Positions 11,604 through 24,181 of a stretch of 64,000 nucleotides of DNA are shown in pieces. The stretch's first letter is position 1; every line of letters starts with the position of its first letter. Under the pieces are notes generated by a model. It ran no database searches. It had not been told where the DNA came from and was given only the letters and a program-made list of their open reading frames with translations. The position numbers and the translations under genes were made by a program. The stretch is from Glomus cerebriforme (lineage: Eukaryota > Glomeromycota > Glomeromycetes > Glomerales > Glomeraceae), in assembly GCA_003550305.1 (NCBI GenBank), contig QKYT01000224.1, forward strand, positions 93,609 to 157,608, written 5' to 3'.

Positions 11604-14432
11604 TTATGTCGTAGTTGTTACTGTTATCGTCTCTGTCGTAATGGTGGTTCCCTCTGCTCCCTCCGTAGTTAATACCTTAGTAGATTTTGTTGTTGACTCT
11701 TGAGCTTCAGATACTTCAGCTTCAGCAGCATCAGCGGCTTGTTTAGCAGCATTGTCAACAGATTCTTGAATATTAGTTTCGTTTTCATCCTTAGCTACTT
11801 CAAGTTTTGTGGATTCTTCGGTTTTCTTACCATCTTTTTCAGAATGTACAGGTACAACGGTGACTTTGGGGGACTCATTAAGCGCATTGATCCATGATTC
11901 ACGGTCGTCTGGCGAACTAGCCATTAATTTGTACGTTCTTGTCTTNGTTTCGATGTCAAATTTTGAACCTTCGCCAATTTTAATTTTGCAATCATTTGAA
12001 AGGTCAATTGCTTTATGATTTGTTGCATCTGATTCGGATTTGTAGAACAATAATTTGTTATCTTTAGTGAGAACAAAATAACGTGATTCAAAAGTTCTAA
12101 GATAGAATGATTGTTTTTGAAGATTTCCTGTCTTGTTGGACTCAGGAAATATTGATTTTTGACCGGCATTTTCGGTTTCTTTCTCAACTTTAGTTGTATT
12201 CTCAATATCAGTTGCTTCGGAGGCTGACGCAACAGCTGCCGTTTCTGATTCTCCTTTTTCTTGTGATTCTGAACTTTCTTTTTTAATGCCGCTACCACTT
12301 TTTCTATTAATAACAAATTTAACATCATGCATATAATTAATATATAGTATAATAAACAAAATGATTTCGAAATCAATTGCATTATTAAGCAAATGAAGAA
12401 ACCCACCTCCTGGTGAAACTAAATAATCCTCCCCCTTTCTCTTTCTTTTTATTATCTGTAGTTTCAGTCGAACTTTCTGGTACTGTTGGTTCAGCAGTTT
12501 GTTCAGAAGTTTGTGCAGGGGTTGTTTCAGAAGTTTCTCCACCTTCTTTATTCTCTTCAACTTTTTTTTCTTCGGTCTCTTCCAGTTTATCTCGAGTAAT
12601 TGATTCATGTTTGCCATCAGCTTTTGGTGATTTAGCTCTTCGTCCACCAAAAATCTTAGTGGTAACTCTGCGAACAAGGGAGGGTTCAGGTTTATCTCCT
12701 GCATCAGAAGAGGAATCGGAATCAGATGAGGTTGCACCTTCTCCTTCTTTTTTCTTCTTTTCCTTCTTTTCCTTCTTTTCTGCAGGTTTTTCCTCAGCAT
12801 CTGTTTTCTCTTCACTTTTAACTTCAGGGGTGGCAGTAGCAGCTTCGGCAGTTTCGGCAGAAGGTTCAGTGGATTCTATTTTGTCTATTAAAAGAGATTA
12901 TGTACAATACGCATGTAAGTAAACATTTAAATAATTGAAAATAACTCTAAAAAAACGATACTTACCTTCACTATGTTCTCCCTCTTTATGAGTTTCATCT
13001 TTCGATTTTTCTTTTTCTGGTTTTTTACTACTAAAGAAGTAATTGAAGTTGAATTTACTAGATTTTTGAGGAGATTTAGGTTCCTCGCCCTTGGCTTCTT
13101 CGGTTTCTTCCGTAGTAGTAACTTTAGGTGACTCAGTAGTAGTAGTAACTTTGGAACCATCCTCCTGAGTACTTTCAGTTATGGTGGGAGTGTGAGAGGT
13201 TTCGGCTGTCGAAGTCTTTCTACCAAATTGAACGAAAGGGAGAAAAGATTTACGTTTGTCGGCAGATCTTGGTTTTTCCTGTTGTTCATCATCTCCAGAT
13301 AGTACGTCATCAGACAATTCACCAGGCTTGGATTCACCAGTAAAAGCAGTTCCTTTAACTGTAAATAAATAAACAAATTAAAAATTTTAGTTGATACTAA
13401 TTTTGTAAACATACGTATATAATTCGATTATATACGATATATAAAAATTATCACAAAAAGAGTTATAATAAAAAATATAAACTTACCAAGTTTATCATAA
13501 GTATCTTTAAATCCTTCAGAAGTTTCAACGGATGTTTCACGTGCCTCTTGAGCTTTAGCAGCCTTTTCTTTAATAGTTTTAATCCAACGGTCTCTTTCAT
13601 CTGATTTCTCAGCAAAAAGTTCAAAAGTACGATAACTTGTTACAATTTTGAAAGAAAATTGTCTGGCTGAGGCATCATTAATTGGAGTAACATCGGTAAC
13701 TTCTTTCAAGTTAATAATACCATGAGGTAAATTTTTATCACTTTCTGACTTAGAATAGAATAGAAGTCCTTCACCGGTTTGAGAAGCATGAGCAATGTTT
13801 GTATATATTTGATGTGATGCATTATGTTCATGTTCTTCCTCCTTAGTTTCTGGTTTTTTATCTTCGGTCTGTTTTTTATCTTCAGCAGGAGTCCCTTTAT
13901 CTTCAGTGACTTCCTTAATTTCAGGTTCAGGTTCAGGTTCTTTAGTTTCAATTTTTTTATCTTCAGGTTCTTTAGTTTCTTCAACTTTAGATGAAGTAGC
14001 TACATTAGGTTCATCAACTTTGGAAGGTTCAGTACCAGTAGCTTCAGTAGTTTCAGGAGCAGTTTGAGATGTAGAAGTTGCATTTACAGCATTGGCAGTC
14101 TTTGTTGTAACAGGTGGCACTGGAGCTTTTTTTACATTTTTCTTGTAATAATTTCTAAGATTGGGTAAACTAATAGCTTCACTTCCAAAATAGAAATAAC
14201 TTTTACTCCAATGTCTTACCATAAGTATTTTGGAAGATTTATGTAAATAACCAGTTTCAATAGGTTTAAGTTCTTCCTCAGGTTTAGTTTCAGTAGAAGC
14301 TTCACCTTCAGGTTGAGTAGGAGTCACTTCTGGTTTTGTGTCATTATTCGCATCATCAGACTTCTTTTCAAGTTCAACAGGAGTGGTGGTGATATTATCT
14401 TCTTTAGGTTGCGAGGTAGTTACTTCGGTCAT
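11604..14432 (-). CDS. Double PH-domain protein, acidic/Ser-Thr-rich
   Basis: Four exons, 14432-13487, 13358-12966, 12884-12407 and 12303-11604, join in phase to 838 codons plus stop. All introns are GT-AG. Residues about 55-300 hold a PH domain (TGYLHKSSKILMVRHWSKSYFYF ... SFKIVTSYRTFELFAEK ... RDRWIKTIKEK) split by a roughly 110-residue P/E/K-rich insertion in its N-terminal half. A second PH domain lies in the last exon (FESRYFVLTKDNKLLFYK ... RTYKLMASSPDDRESWINAL). Between them are long disordered E/K/T/S-rich stretches. PH domains usually bind phosphoinositides or proteins at membranes; the partner here is unknown. One N at 11945 makes one residue ambiguous. Start chosen because it is the first ATG and lies just 3' of a gap-containing promoter region. 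Confidence 0.88.
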
Positions 14433-16616
14433 TATTATTATTTAATGATTACGCGACAAAAAAAAAATATATAATTTTATTTTCCTCTTTAATAAAANNN
14501 NNNNNNNNNNNNNNNNNNNNNNNNNNNNNNNNNNNNNNNNNNNNNNNNNNNNNNNNNNNNNNNNNNNNNNNNNNNNNNNNNNNNNNNNNNNNNNNNNNNN
14601 NNNNNNNNNNNNNNNNNNNNNNNNNNNNNNNNNNNNNNNNNNNNNNNNNNNNNNNNNNNNNNNNNNNNNNNNNNNNNNNNNNNAATATTTAAATAAAAAA
14701 AAAAAAAAATTTATATTGATGGCTGAAAATCTTTTTAGTAAAACATGGGGGGTGTGATATTTGAGATAAAATAAATAAAAAGTCAACGAGGTTAATATCA
14801 GGAGATAACCAACTAAATAAGGAGAGGTCACACAAAATGTGACGGATTTTCGAATTTATTATTATTATTTTTTTTTTTTTTAAACAACGAAGGAAAAAGG
14901 TTCAAACCATGTCAATTTATTTTTTTTTTTTTATTATCATAATTGAGTTACATCAATTTAACTGGTAACAGTTAACAAAGCGAAAGAAGACCGACATTTT
15001 GAATACATTACGTGACCAAAGGGTTGAAAAAAAAAGGAATATAATAAAATTTTTTTGAATTGTTTTAATTTTTACGTATTATTATTATCAAATATCGTAC
15101 GACACGTACAACACTAATAATTGATAATTGATAAACTTGACACATGATAAGAATATATTTGTGGAGGATGAAGCAACAACGGAATTGGTGTGTATGGGAA
15201 TATTATCGGGACAAGCAAAATTGTGTGTTTGTGATGTGTGAGATGTGTTCACTCTTTATTCGAACCAAACGGGCAGACTTCCGCAGGGTGTAACATTTTA
15301 GGAATTGCAGAAGATTTTTTACTCGAAAACTAGAAAGTTGTAGAAAAAAAAAAAAAAAAAAGCAAAACCATCCGATAAACACACTGAAATAGAATCAGTG
15401 TTTAATAATAATCCATGCACCAAATTATTCATATACACAACATGGGGGGTCTTTAATTGGCACAACATTAAAAAAAAGAAAAAGAAAAAGAAAAACTAAA
15501 CTGCGGTTTATTTGATAATTCAAATGTTAATTAAAACATTGTAGGAGATCATTTGAACGTTGCATACATAGCATACATAATTTGTAATTTAAGTTAAAAT
15601 ATTACAGAATTCCAAAGATGGAATTGTTATTTCTTTTTTTGGACTTAGTGAAGAAACATTTATCCAATCGTAACGCTTCCCTCCATTCCATATTTATGAG
15701 TTAGGCATTCGCTTATCACTATTTTGTCATATTAATTTTGGAAAATAAATCATAGTATCGTACAGCTTTGTTTATCTATTATAGCCTTTTCTGTATTCGA
15801 TTACACACATATTTTCCACACTCTCACGCATTTTATGTCGAACCTACATGTAAAAAAAAAAAAAAAATGAATGGTTCTCTTTTTAATTTAATTAAAATAA
15901 GAAAATCCTTTTTCAAAAAAAAAAAAATTGTTTTACGTCTAAATTTGGAAAATAAAAATAAAATCATTAACAATTTTTTTTCATTTTTAACCAAATTGGT
16001 AAGATAATAGAAAAGATTGTAAAAAAATTTTATTTTCTTTCTAAAAATATTATGTTTTATTATGTGTTAATTAGTAACACTAAAATTTTTTTTTATTAAC
16101 CACATGGTACGTAAAATGAAAGGTAAATGATGAAATCGATTTTAAATCACCTCATTGATTATTACATCTTATAAGATGTTTCAATGTATCATATGCTGTG
16201 TATTGTGTTCAGTTTAGTACGCCTTCTTTACTTCTTTATTCGTTTGCACGGAATGACAATCTATATAACTATAATCGGATAAGAATTACAATATAGTGAT
16301 TAAGCCATCCAATTGATCTTAATATTCATATGTATAATATGTATAATATTTTCCCCACATTATTTTTTTTTATATATATTTTAAACATCAGCCAACGATT
16401 GTTACATAATGTAAATATATTGTATAAAGTATAAAATTTATCCAATTTAAGGTTCATTTGTTTCGTTTATCTTACCAATCTATTGAAGGGTGTGATGATT
16501 TTACCATTATTTAAATATTATATGATATCACTTATTGATTTTTCCCACGTACAGTTATCTTAATAAAAACCTGTTGGCGGTTTAAGGCGTTAAGATCATT
16601 TTTTACTTTGTAATGT
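14433..16616. other. Intergenic region with assembly gap
   Basis: Contains the promoter side of the PH gene. CATGGGGGGTGTGATATT lies at about 14743, and CATGGGGGGTCTTT at about 15442. A short inverted repeat AAACACACTGA/TCAGTGTTT lies near 15376-15402. No gene seen; T- and A-runs dominate. Confidence 0.4.
14498..14683. other. Assembly gap (186 N)
   Basis: Run of N immediately upstream of the PH-domain gene start; the true sequence and length are unknown. Confidence 0.99.
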
Positions 16617-17116
16617 TTACCAAAAATCATTATAAACACAATGAACTTCCATTTTAAACACAATCGGACTAGAACCTTTTATTAAAATCATATCAGAATT
16701 TAATATATCTAAATAAATACTTTTATTGTTTGAATCAATCAAATTTAAAGTATGTATACTGTATGTATCATCTGACGTTTCAATAATCTCATTACCAATA
16801 CCCAATACATTCTTTAAAAAAATAAATCTTTTTCGCTCACTTAATAACTAATGCTGTAATAACTTAAAATAGAAAATTGGCTTACCTTCTTTTTCCTGTA
16901 CCACCGCTTGTCACCAATACTTTTATCATAGAGAACTTTCGATCCCAATTCTTCAATTGGTGTTAATACCCATCGCAGTAAAAATATTAAATTCAGATTG
17001 GCTTTAGTTCGTCACATTGTCATATGCAACAATTTTATTTAACCTACTTTCTTTGGGACTTATTACATACAGTACATATATATCAACATTTGTCGAATAA
17101 AGAAAAAAACGCGCAT
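16617..17116 (-). CDS. Possible small 3-exon gene, unknown function
   Basis: Exons 17116-17071, 17001-16886 and 16811-16617 join in phase (phase 1, then 0) through GT-AG introns to 118 codons. The last two exons are the better supported: ELGSKVLYDKSIGDKRWYRK runs across a GTAAGC donor into NVLGIGNEIIETSDD and ends EVHCVYNDFW. The first exon is short, Phe-rich and chosen only because no ATG exists in the open part of exon 2, so the start is doubtful. No recognised domain or signal peptide. It could also be a truncated relic of a longer gene. Confidence 0.38.
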
Positions 17117-17400
17117 TTCAGTATGGTTTTCGTCAAGAAATTTTTAACGTGTCGTGATGGTCATTATATATCAATATGTTATGCTATAATTTAGACTGAA
17201 ACTAGTACTGATTAAACATTTTTAACTTTTAAAGACGTGTAATAAACAAACTTTTTTTATCCTTTTTCCTGTAATTAATATAAATAATATTTAATATTAT
17301 TTTAGTAAATTTATTATTTATTACTTCATTCCCTTTGATCCTTTTATTTATTTTATATCGAAAAAGATTTACTAGCATAAAAAAATATTCTCAAGAGAAT

Positions 17401-18687
17401 ATGGAGTTAACTGAAAACGAATTACTCGATCAAGAACTAAACTTTGATTGGAATAATTCAAATAATAGTTACAGTTACAATATATTTCCTTATAATTCGC
17501 AAGAAACACATGAAGATCAACAACAATCAAATAAAATATTAGATGCCGTACCAAATGTAAAGTATATATATATATATATATATGATTTTTTTTAAACAAA
17601 TTTTGATATCAAATTTTTTATAATTTTTTTTTTATAAAGTCATTACAACGTCCCAGAGTAATGACCGATCTTTTGGCACAATCCAATCTATTATCAACTT
17701 ACTTGTCACAATCGAATATTGCAGAATGTATTAATTTACAAAATAAAAAGCGAGATGAAGAACATCTTTGTTCTAATCATACTAAACCTACGAATAAATA
17801 CGATTTATCCACATTATTCGATTGTGTTTTAACACCTCGTACTGTTGATTATAATAAGTTATTGACAAGAATCGATAATATTGTTCAACATCTCTCAAAC
17901 TTATATAATCACCAAAATGATATCATGAACGTAAAAGAAGAATTAAATGCTTTAAGAGAAACCATATCTAATCAAATCAACATGCATGAGGAGGCATCGG
18001 AAAAACGTATCGAAGAAATATTTACGCGTTTATGTAAATAAAATATTCGCAATTTTGATTTTATTTCTTTTACCAATAATTTTTTCATTAATTAAATTTT
18101 TTAGTGGAGGTCAATAGAGAAAAATATCATAATTTCATCAAAGAGGAAATCTCTAAACAATCTACATTCATTTTATCTCAAATAAATGAATCTTTAAGAA
18201 CTCTTGTTGACCAAATTCCACAAGATAATTATATACAAATTAATTCTTTGAATCAATCATTTTCTAATAAACCTACAAAGGAAACTTCTGAACATTGTTG
18301 TTTATTTGAACAAGTATTTGAGCAACCTCAAGTAAGGTGTTTCAAAATATTGGTAATAAGATTGTGTTGTTTTTATCAGTCATTAATATTTATGAGAATG
18401 TATAGAATCTAATGAATGTGGATTCTATCATAACCTCACATTCGGCTCATTCACAAGCTATGAATGATTACCATTTAACATCAATTAATATACGAGAGAG
18501 AGAAATGGATTATTCTGTGGCTACAAATTCAGTGACTGATGTCATCGAATCAGAATGTACGTATTTTAAAAAACTTTATTACCATTAAAGCATAATTTTA
18601 ATTAAACAATTTATAGTTGTAGAAAATTCGGCACTTCATGTCGCACAATTAAATAAGATGTCTCTAAAGAATATTATTCTTCAATAA
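17401..18687 (+). CDS. Coiled-coil protein of unknown function (332 aa)
   Basis: Five exons, 17401-17556, 17640-18033, 18105-18331, 18406-18556 and 18617-18687, join in phase to 332 codons plus stop; every intron is GT-AG. The N-terminus is Asn/Gln-rich and acidic (MELTENELLDQELNFDWNNS). Residues about 120-215 are strongly helical with heptad spacing (YNKLLTRIDNIVQHLSNL, VKEELNALRETISNQI, EEASEKRIEEIFTRL), and the tail is Ser/Asn-rich. No catalytic motif or signal peptide. The ATG at 17401 is preferred over upstream in-frame non-ATG codons. A structural or adaptor role is a guess only. The first intron begins with a TATATA microsatellite. Confidence 0.7.
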
Positions 18688-19832
18688 TGATGCAAATATA
18701 AATAAACAAATGTAAATAATTCTAGTTTGTTATTAAACTTATATATTTAATGCTTCAAACAACGTGTTGTCAATCCACCGATTCATCAACAATTTCCTTA
18801 TGTAGAAATATTGATAATTAAAGTGTGGAGTATACATAGTTTCATTTAATACTAGCGCTACTTTGCAATTCATTTTTTTTTTTAAAAAAAAAAAATAATT
18901 TAATTTGTGTATGTATGTATACCTTGTAATTAATTACCAAATTAATAATCATACAACGTGGACCCATCGGTGGAGCCTTATTCTAACTATAAATAAAGTC
19001 TCCGCATAAATAAATGTACATACATCATACATGTACCAAAAAATTTTTTTGTCAAAAACGCAAACCAAATAAAAAAGATAAATAGTTTCAGTAATTATAG
19101 TTCAGTATACATATTCATAAAAAAAATAAAATTACTTACTATATGAACAAAAAATTTTAAAATTATTGTATTATTTTTTATCTTAAATAAATGAGATTTA
19201 TAAGTCACTTCGGATAGTATTTTGACTTTAAACTCGATATGTAATGTCTTATCCTAGTAATTAATAAGTTATATTTATTATCATTATGGAATAAGAATAT
19301 TTAATAAAAATTATCTCTTTATAGCATATGATCAAGAAAAACGTGTATATTTTGGTTCATAATAGAATTTAAACCCCTAAAGCGCACCAGTATTACCAGC
19401 ATTAGAGTAGAATTTTGGGTAGAGTTTCGTTACATTTTTAATTCTGCCCAAAATTCAATCCTAATGCTGGTAAATATAAATTATGTGAATTTTCTTTTTT
19501 AAAAAGTTTACATTGATATTCATGTGATATAATTTTTGAATTTTATAAAAGAACAAACCAATTTTTTAAAATTTTGTAATTTTTAATTAGTATTATAAAA
19601 ATTAAAATTAATTATAAAAAATATAAGTTTAAATAGATTATAAAAGAATTTAAGTTTTTTACTTTTTGTAATATAATCTTGAAATTAATATATTTTTTTA
19701 TAATAAATTTGCAGGTACCTTTGATACTGAGGATATAGCACTTTTAGATACCTACCATTTTGAAGAGATTGTTTTTAAATACATTATTCAGGTAATAGAA
19801 AAGAGCTTTACAATAGTTAATTACCTACTAAT
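18688..19832. other. AT-rich intergenic DNA
   Basis: No gene seen. A short exon-like stretch (about 19715-19791, between AG and GT, coding FDTEDIALLDTYHFEEIVF) precedes the primase-like fragment and could belong to the same decayed element. Confidence 0.35.
19394..19472. repeat. 79-bp foldback inverted repeat
   Basis: TACCAGCATTAG (19394-19405) and its complement CTAATGCTGGTA (19461-19472), with further pairing GAATTTTGGG/CCCAAAATTC inward, form a 31-bp imperfect stem around a short loop. No clear target duplication, so foldback MITE or chance cannot be separated. Confidence 0.6.
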
Positions 19833-20330
19833 TACCCTTCTGAAGTTTATGAATTGCCTAATATTCATGAATACATTGATGGGAATTTGCCTCTTTGCCT
19901 AATACTTGATATCAATATAAAGTAGAGTTCTGATCTTTTGAATCCTAAATTCTCCTTTTTAGATAACAAAAAAATTACTCAAAAAGATTTATTATTTAGA
20001 ATCCTAATTGTTTATACTGATATCTTATGGTCTACATTAGGACAGATAGTATTATTAGATATTTTTAATTTGGCCAGTTCAACTAATGCTAATAAATATA
20101 GCTGGTATATCATATATCCTAATGGTAATTTTATTAATTATAGAGATTTTAAAGATTTTATAAAAAAGTTGCTAATAGAATTGAAAAATCATACTTGAAA
20201 TTTATTAATATTGGGCTTTATAAATCACATTAGCTTCTTGAATTGGTAAAAGATGATAAAATTAAAAGACCTGCAATTTTTTTATTAGTTAAGAGAAAAT
20301 TGTATAGACTAAAGGATTATTTAGTTTAGT
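19833..20330 (+). pseudogene. Degenerate primase-polymerase-like (AEP) fragment
   Basis: One frame reads PSEVYELPNIHEYIDGNLPL then LILDINIK, a TAG at about 19924, and FLDNKKITQKDLLFRILI, ASSTNANKYSWYIIYP and YRDFKDFIKKL to 20198; after a frameshift it continues FINIGLYKSH and KRPAI ... DYLV. The spacing of an acidic LDI-x motif and an SW-x-IIYP motif resembles motifs I (DxD) and II (SxH) of archaeo-eukaryotic primases as found in mobile elements and large DNA viruses. Here motif I reads D-x-N and the motif II His is Tyr, so the catalytic residues are lost as well as the frame. Similar multicopy genes are remembered from Rhizophagus. Source element unknown. Confidence 0.5.
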
Positions 20331-20639
20331 TTAAACTAAATTATTTAGAAATTTGTTTATTAAACCTTTTCTTTTAAAAAAGTAGAAATGAAATTTTAAT
20401 TTATCAAAAATAAAATGGTTTTAAGTAAGGGGATCAATCAAGTAATTGTAAAATATGAAATATAAAATATAAAAAAAACTAGTTATATAGCTTTCTTCAA
20501 AATGATAGATACTTTATACTTAAATACTATCAATAAAATCAGTATAAATCAAATCATAAGAAATTAGCATTTGAGAAAGTAACCAAAATTTCTGGTGAAG
20601 AATACATCAGAAATTTTTTAATACAAAAATTTATAAAAA

Positions 20640-20990
20640 TTTACAATTTTATAAGTTTACAAAATTTTATAATATAATATTTTGAAAACTTTTATAAGTT
20701 TACAATTTCATAAAATTACATAATATTACATCAAAATCTTTTGTAAGTTTATAAATTTGTAAAATTTACATAATATTATAATTGAATACTGTATTTTATA
20801 AGTTTATAGATTCATAAGATTTATGTAATATTATAGTCAAAATTCTTTATAAGTTTACAGCTCATAAGATTTATGTAATATTACAATCAAAATTTTTTAT
20901 AAGTTTATAATCTGAAATTTTTACAAAATATTATAGTCAAAATTCTTCATAAATTTAGTTTCACAAATGAAATATTACAATCAATACATT
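20640..20990 (+). repeat. ~50-bp tandem array related to the 103-bp satellite
   Basis: TAAGTTTA-type unit starts fall at about 20652, 20695, 20744, 20799, 20850, 20900 and 20950 (spacing 43-55, the last three close to 50). Units carry TTATGTAATATTATAGTCAA, which resembles the TTATGAAGTATTATAGTCAA segment of the 3451-4390 satellite half-unit. Confidence 0.8.
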
Positions 20991-23836
20991 ATTAAAATAT
21001 CATGTATTTTTTTAATAATTAATAATTTAATATCTGTTTATCATTTTTATGTAATTTAAGTTCTATATATTTGGTTAAAATCATATTTTGTATATTTTAT
21101 TTTATTAAATTTTGTAATGAGTAAGTATATTTTCAAAAATTTGCTAGTAAAACTCTTGTATTATATTTTAAATTACAATAATATTATTTTAAAAAAAAAA
21201 ATCACTTAAATTTTTATGTAATAAGTAAATATATTTAGTATACTTCTGAAATTATGTGAATTTTTTATACAAATAAAAGAAATAAAAAAAATTTTATGTT
21301 TATATGAAATTCTATTTAATGACATTTTACTGGTATATTCTTTTAAATCAAGAGTCAAAAAATATGTCTGATAAAAATTGATAACTTATTATCTTTACAA
21401 ATTCTAAATTAACTAATTTAAAAAATTATTTGAATAGTTGTAATGCTTGTATAAGTATATTTTAACTTTAAAATTATGTAAATTCCAAATAAAAAGCTTT
21501 GTTTATATTTACATATATATACTTAAATTTTTAATTTCAATACTTGCATAAATATATTTATAACTATATCAAATTTTTATAATATTTTAATTCAGATAAA
21601 AGGATTTTCTTATATTCATATGTATATCTAAAAATAAATAGAGTTTGCATGATGATTTTATATTTTTATAACTAGTAAGTTATATTTTTAAAATTCAATA
21701 AATATAAACTTTTTTTGTACTTGTTAAAAAAAAACTTTAATAAATACAAATTTAAGTAATCTTTTAAAATAATAGTAAGAAAATATTGAAAATCAAAAGT
21801 ATTATCTTTATTTTTAAGTATTTCTTTGAAAAGAATTACTAAAAAACATTTTATTTAATATTAATTAAGTATTCAATTTAAATTTTTAATAATATCTGAA
21901 TGCAAGAAAATATAAGAAATTAAGAATATCATAAAAGAATTCAAAAGTTAATTTCTAATGAAGATAATTAGAAAATATCTTAAAATTGCAAATAAAAAGA
22001 TATATTAATACCAATACTATTACTAATAAAAATATTAATAATTGTAATACTGATGAGAGGTAATTATTTTTTAGTCTATCTTTAAGGATTTCTATTCATT
22101 TTTTATAATTTTCATATTTATTTTCTTTTAATATTAGACTAATAATAATAAAAATGTTACTAATAATCACAATACCAGTGACGATTCTAAAAAGATAATT
22201 ATTTTTAGTTTATCTTTAAGAATTTATTTTTTTCTTTTTATAATTTTTGCATTTATTTCTTTTTAATGTTAGATTAATGATGACAAATATAATAATAGTA
22301 ATAACAATAATAGTAGCGATAGTGATGATAATATTAATAATAGAATTAAAAATATTTGCAATTCAATAATAATTTATACCTATCTTTATTAAAAATAACA
22401 TAATTAAAATTTTTATTTATAACCTATAATATAATAGAGCAATTTTTGGAACAACTCTTCCTGCTGATCCTTATGTCCATTTCTTTCAAGAAGTTTAGAA
22501 AAGAAAAGTTGCACTTTTTGCTATTTTGTATTAAGAAAGTGATTTTTTAGTCTTAAGAAAAGTTGTTTTATGCTGCTAAAATTAACTAAAAAAGTTTAGG
22601 AAGTATAGATAATAGTCTTTAGTTTACCAAGTTTCTTTGCAAGTCAGGTTTATAATAATTTTCAGTCATCTACGTCTTATTCCAAGTTGATATTTGAAGG
22701 GTTATTTGGTATTCTAAAGTCCCTTCTACAAATATAAGACAGAAAAGTAGAACTTGTAGCTGCTTTTAGTGGATTTAAAAGTGGGCCTAGCATAAAGTTT
22801 TTTTGAAAGTAAAGTAATTTTTTACAAAGTTGATGCATAGGCTTGACATAGTAGGGAGAGTTTTTTTTGATGTATAAGTTTGATGAAAATCCCTTTTTTT
22901 TAAAAAAAATTATTTTTATTGGTGAAAGATGATAAAACATCAGTTTTTTCATACTCATAAAGATAAATGCCAAACTGGCTAAAGATTATATTGTATACCA
23001 GCACCTGCAGATTTTTTGGATTCCTTAGTTTGAAATTTTGAATATTGTGAAATAGTACTTTAGGTGAGAAATAAAAGAGTATTAGAAAAATTAATTGATA
23101 GTTAATTACTTATTAATGATTAGTTCTCTAGTTGTTATATTTTCTTAGTTTTTATTTCATAGATAGTGATTCCTATTTTAGTTCTTTGAGATGACATAAT
23201 ATGTTATTATTAAAAAAAATAAAAAAAGTTAATAAGGTTCATAAAGATATAGATACATAAGGTCAAAATGTATTAACATAAGAATAAGGTTTGGATGGCT
23301 GTTATCAAGATCATTTTTCTTTTGTAATAGGTATATTAAGAATAAAGATTCTTAGAAAGAGTTAAAAAACTAAACCTGAAAAATTTGCATAAGTAATCAA
23401 CTCAATTTTATAGATTATTGCCACTTTAGACTGTTAGAAATTAGCTTATTTTGAGAAGAATTCTGCTAAGGTGAATATACTGTATAAGTAGTTTTAATAA
23501 GATGGATAAGGTATCTGGTGATGGCCTTTAGATGAGACAGTATAAGCAGTTAATTCAATTCATTTGAAGTATCTGTTAAGGCTATCAGAAACTGATCTTA
23601 ATAGAGTAGAGAAATAGAGGTATTTTTATAGTTATTTTTCTTCTTTATATATTTTAGTAATAGTTCTTTTAGATAGTCTTTTCATTTCTGAAGGTTAGTA
23701 CTAGTCTATAAATCTTCTTAAAATATTTTGTACTAGTTTAAAAATCCTAGTATTTGTCTATGATATTTTTTGAAAAATTCATTATAATTCTATAATAAAA
23801 TTAAGGTTTAAATCCTAAGATTCATTATATCAAGAA
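20991..23836. other. Gene-free AT-rich DNA with decayed repeats
   Basis: No supported gene. A degenerate 135-bp tandem duplication starts at 22061 and 22196 (TAATTATTTTTTAGTYTATC), each copy followed by an Asn-codon-rich stretch. 22400-23700 is slightly less AT-rich and looks like an old decayed element, but no protein motif could be recognised in any frame. Confidence 0.4.
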
Positions 23837-23990
23837 TAAAGTTACCTGCCAAAATTAAAAAATTTTGATATATCAAAACATCAAAATTATTTTAACATTT
23901 TGACATTACCTTTCTGATTAGTTAAAATGCTGAAATAATTTTGATGTCAAAACTATCAAAATTAAAAAAATTACATTTTGTCTAATTGTG

Positions 23991-24181
23991 AGCCAATCCA
24001 ATGATCATAAAAGGATAAAAATTTTCTATTGATTCATATATATTTATTGCATTATTTAATATTTTGTCAAATTTTTTAGCATTTAATAATCATAAAAAGA
24101 TGAATTTACTATTATTTAATACTTTTTGATGAGATGATTCTAATAAGCTATGTTTTATCCTTCTATAATTATTGGATGCTA
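23991..24181. repeat. Palindromic module 1 inside the hAT-like element
   Basis: Left arm AGCCAATCCAATGATCATAA (23991-24010) continues into AAGGATAAA and pairs with the right arm TTTATCCTTCTATAATTATT... (24153-24181), leaving a loop with GATGATTCTAATAAGCTA. The same arms and loop recur at 24757-24860 and 24921-25027. Confidence 0.7.

Noticed and set aside
22677..22973. 98-codon minus-strand frame
   Set aside because: Sits in decayed sequence, no motif recognised in it or in neighbouring frames.
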